From: a bacterium
GTDB lineage: Bacteria > Electryoneota > RPQS01
Reading direction: 5' to 3'
Length of the DNA: 7,750 bases
NCBI GenBank assembly: GCA_016702305.1
Contig: JADJEH010000013.1
Span: forward strand, 1 to 7,750
The notes under the pieces were generated by a model, which worked only from the letters and a program-made list of their open reading frames with translations, ran no database searches and was not told where the DNA came from. Positions 6,403-7,750 of the stretch are shown piece by piece. The translations under genes and the position numbers were made by a program. Within the stretch, counting starts at the first letter, position 1. Each line of letters starts with the position of its first letter.

Positions 6403-6463
6403 GGGAGGCCGATCACCAGACGTAAAGAGGAGACTTAATCGCCATCAAACGGGAAGGCCTCCC
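6403..6463. repeat. Long-range inverted repeat GGGAGGCC / GGCCTCCC
   Basis: Eight perfect pairs (6403-6410 with 6456-6463) are separated by 45 bases. The structure lies downstream of the minus-strand gene ending at 6505 and could act on its transcript, although no T tract directly follows on either strand. Confidence 0.35.
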
Positions 6464-6469
6464 TTCTCG

Positions 6470-6486
6470 TATATATATATATATAT
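6470..6486. repeat. (TA)n dinucleotide tract
   Basis: Eight and a half TA units in an otherwise mixed sequence, 18 bases downstream of the minus-strand gene stop. Such tracts melt easily and can vary in length. No start codon or promoter depends visibly on its length. Confidence 0.6.
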
Positions 6487-6504
6487 TGTTTTTAGGTTAC
6501 TAAG

Positions 6505-7155
6505 TTACTTTCTTCTTCTTTTTGCACCTAAGTCTTTAATTGACGGTGGTTTACGCTGGTAACTTCTGGGCATCTTCAGGTGTAACCTTTCGGCAACCCT
6601 CAGCGTCCCTTTTCTCCTACATCCGCACCGCTTCTGCCAGTTCGCGAACGAACGCGGTGCCTTCTTAAGATCGATCCAGACGCACTTACGATTCTGGCCG
6701 CATATCTTCTTCTGCTTGATCCAATCAGCCCACCCGCCGGTGTCACCGTGCTTTACCAGGCACCCTGCGTCACGCAGGTGATCGAAGATCGTTTCCCAGG
6801 GCCACGCCCCTTCGTCGTTGGTGCGGGTGACGATGATCTCCCTGCCAGATTCGTTCCACGCCCGCGGGCCGATGTGCAAGTTGGCAACGTCTTGCTCCAG
6901 ATGACTGAGATTGATTTTGCCCTGACTCAACAAGCTGTTCAGATCTCTCAAAGAACTTCGTGAGCTACTCGACTCTTGGTCACGACTGTCTCGGTCTTCG
7001 GAAACATACTTGATTGCTCGCCCACGCGACGAAGTCGTCGTCCTGCCTGATGGGTACGTAACCAGCGATCGTTGCTGAACAGCATTTCGCAGCAGCTCCG
7101 TGCATCCCATCCATGCCTTTCGATGAACATTCGCCGATACTCGCGATGGACTCAT
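6505..7155 (-). CDS. Unidentified basic protein, N-terminus possibly frameshifted
   Basis: The frame gives 216 aa from ATG 7155 to TAA 6505-6507. From about residue 48 (AIKYVSEDRDS) onward it looks truly coding: third codon positions are GC-rich and the product is a sensible mix, including IIVTRTNDEGAWPWETIFDH, GGWADWIKQKK and KCVWIDLKKAPRSF. It ends in a basic tail (GAKRRRK). The first ~47 residues are less convincing. A second minus frame over 7198-6980 reads AGYVPIRQDDDFVAWASNQ and looks more protein-like. A one-base change near 7000-7020 may therefore have swapped the N-terminus, or the real start is further in. I do not recognise the family. The basic, Trp-rich C-terminal half could bind nucleic acid, but no motif proves this. 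It is on the strand opposite to the transposon genes and is probably host or older accessory DNA. Confidence 0.5.
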   Translation of the reverse strand: MSPSRVSANVHRKAWMGCTELLRNAVQQRSLVTYPSGRTTTSSRGRAIKYVSEDRDSRDQESSSSRSSLRDLNSLLSQGKINLSHLEQDVANLHIGPRAWNESGREIIVTRTNDEGAWPWETIFDHLRDAGCLVKHGDTGGWADWIKQKKICGQNRKCVWIDLKKAPRSFANWQKRCGCRRKGTLRVAERLHLKMPRSYQRKPPSIKDLGAKRRRK

Positions 7156-7222
7156 TGAGGTCTTGCGTGTTCTCGCTGGTTCTGCTTCTCAATCCCATGG
7201 CATCTCGATCGTGGAGAACCGA

Positions 7223-7375
7223 TCAGATGAAGTTCACCGATTTCTTCGTGATCGCCAGCCGTCCTCCGCTGGCTTCCTGACAACAGAACCTGCACGTAAC
7301 GAGACCGAAGTGCTGGGGGTCGCCCGTGGTTGCCTGGCGGATAGAGAAGGCACACCAGTCCGCGTTTTGAGACAC
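7223..7375 (-). CDS. Possible 50-aa small protein with C-x2-CC motif
   Basis: A short minus-strand frame from GTG 7375 to TGA 7223-7225. It reads SQNADWCAFSIRQATTGDPQ early and VTCRFCCQEASGGRLAIT near the end. Third codon positions are about 70-75% G or C by hand count, and the residue mix is more protein-like than in the two longer frames that overlap it. The frame stays open upstream of the GTG for about 12 more codons without another clear start, so it may be a remnant of a longer gene. The Cys cluster might bind metal. It lies 67 bases upstream of the 216-aa gene on the same strand. No family is recognised. A chance ORF remains possible. Confidence 0.3.
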   Translation of the reverse strand: MSQNADWCAFSIRQATTGDPQHFGLVTCRFCCQEASGGRLAITKKSVNFI

Positions 7376-7503
7376 TGCGAATTCGTAAATTGGTTCAGCG
7401 GAACGACCTCAGCAACCAAGCATCTGGAATTAGCTACATTTATGATGGTGAAAAATTGAGCATGAGATTTCGGTTCTGAGTAGCCGACTTCCTGTTTGGC
7501 AGA

Positions 7504-7522
7504 TCCGGGCATCCGGCCCGGA
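7504..7522 (-). terminator. Hairpin downstream of the minus-strand C-terminal fragment
   Basis: TCCGGGC (7504-7510) and GCCCGGA (7516-7522) make seven perfect pairs around a five-base loop, about 50 bases beyond the stop at 7572 in the minus direction. No T tract follows, so it may be a Rho-independent-like pause, an mRNA-protecting stem or just a palindrome. Confidence 0.35.
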
Positions 7523-7571
7523 AGGTTTTGCGCTTGGTGGCGAATCCCGAAAGGGTGAAAGAGGGCGACCA

Positions 7572-7750
7572 TCAAGCGATGGACGCCCCGCTTTCGGTTT
7601 TCGCACCCGACTCGGCGCTCAGGTTGCTCCTCAGCAGAGCCTTATCCTCTGGTCGGGCATCTTCATTATAGTTCACGGGCTTGTCGCAACGAGCTTTATT
7701 TGCGCAGTTCCGCTGGCGCGCTCGCCGGGCTTCGGCCAGTTTAAGATCAC
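7572..7750 (-). CDS. C-terminal end of an unidentified protein, runs off the window
   Basis: The minus strand is open from the right edge (first full codon at 7748) to TGA 7572-7574, 58 residues. The product starts DLKLAEARRARQRNCANK, continues through NYNEDARPEDKALLRSNLS and ends SGAKTESGASIA. It is strongly helical, first basic and then acidic, like an extended C-terminal tail. The frame shows ordinary codon use, while the other frames here carry stops or unlikely composition. No start is inside the window and no family is recognised. Confidence 0.45.
   Translation of the reverse strand, partial: DLKLAEARRARQRNCANKARCDKPVNYNEDARPEDKALLRSNLSAESGAKTESGASIA

Larger units (their letters stand above)
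6073..6504. other. Non-coding stretch right of the transposition operon
   Basis: About 430 bases with no supported gene on either strand. It contains three GGTAACC heptamers (6292-6298, 6303-6309, 6359-6365), an 8-bp perfect inverted repeat GGGAGGCC/GGCCTCCC (6403-6410 and 6456-6463), and a (TA)8 tract. The right end of the second mobile element is expected here or shortly beyond. I see no tRNA or other RNA gene. Confidence 0.5.

Noticed and set aside
7163..7459. 98-codon plus-strand frame in the right flank
   Set aside because: The minus strand shows better codon signal across the same bases, and the plus-strand product has no motif or ribosome binding site.

Overview
The window is an accessory, transposon-rich segment of a bacterial chromosome or plasmid with fairly GC-rich coding DNA. 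The style of the genes (IS66-like transposase of the single-gene type, Mu/Tn7-like transposase operon, weak ribosome binding sites, many arginine-rich proteins) suggests a planctomycete or similar environmental bacterium. That assignment is an impression, because no housekeeping gene is present to anchor it.

Layout: (1) Bases 1-138 hold the 3' end of an unidentified plus-strand gene whose stop codon lies inside the left terminal inverted repeat of an insertion sequence. (2) Bases 135-1782 are a decayed IS66-family element. It is bounded by 16-bp inverted repeats (15/16 identical) and contains one transposase pseudogene (194-1724) with many single-base frameshifts but all three DDE motifs still readable. 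(3) Bases 1783-2507 contain no convincing gene. They hold a nested set of dyads (1899-1970), G-runs (2274-2314) and, just before the next operon, three ACCCCGC direct repeats. (4) Bases 2508-6017 form a compact plus-strand transposition operon: a zinc-ribbon/HTH protein split by a +1 frameshift at TTT-CGT, a 522-aa DD(35)E transposase with a Mu-type C-terminal barrel, a 263-aa ExeA/TniB/MuB-like AAA ATPase coupled through TAATG, and a 102-aa stand-alone CHC2-type (DnaG-like) zinc-binding protein. A terminator-like hairpin follows (6039-6072). (5) Bases 6073-6504 are non-coding, with GGTAACC repeats, a long-range inverted repeat and a (TA)n tract. (6) From 6505 to the right edge the signal is on the minus strand: an unidentified basic protein whose N-terminus appears frameshifted, a 50-aa small ORF, and the C-terminus of a protein that runs off the window.

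The intact centre is the most interesting part. By analogy to Tn7, Tn5053/Tn552-like and Mu systems, the DDE protein would cut and join the ends and the ATPase would choose or activate target DNA. There is no TniQ/TnsD target selector, TnsA nuclease or resolvase here. In their usual places are a zinc-ribbon protein at the front and a primase-type zinc finger at the back. Whether these act in target selection, for example at replication forks or single-stranded DNA, is inference. The ends of this second element could not be fixed with confidence.
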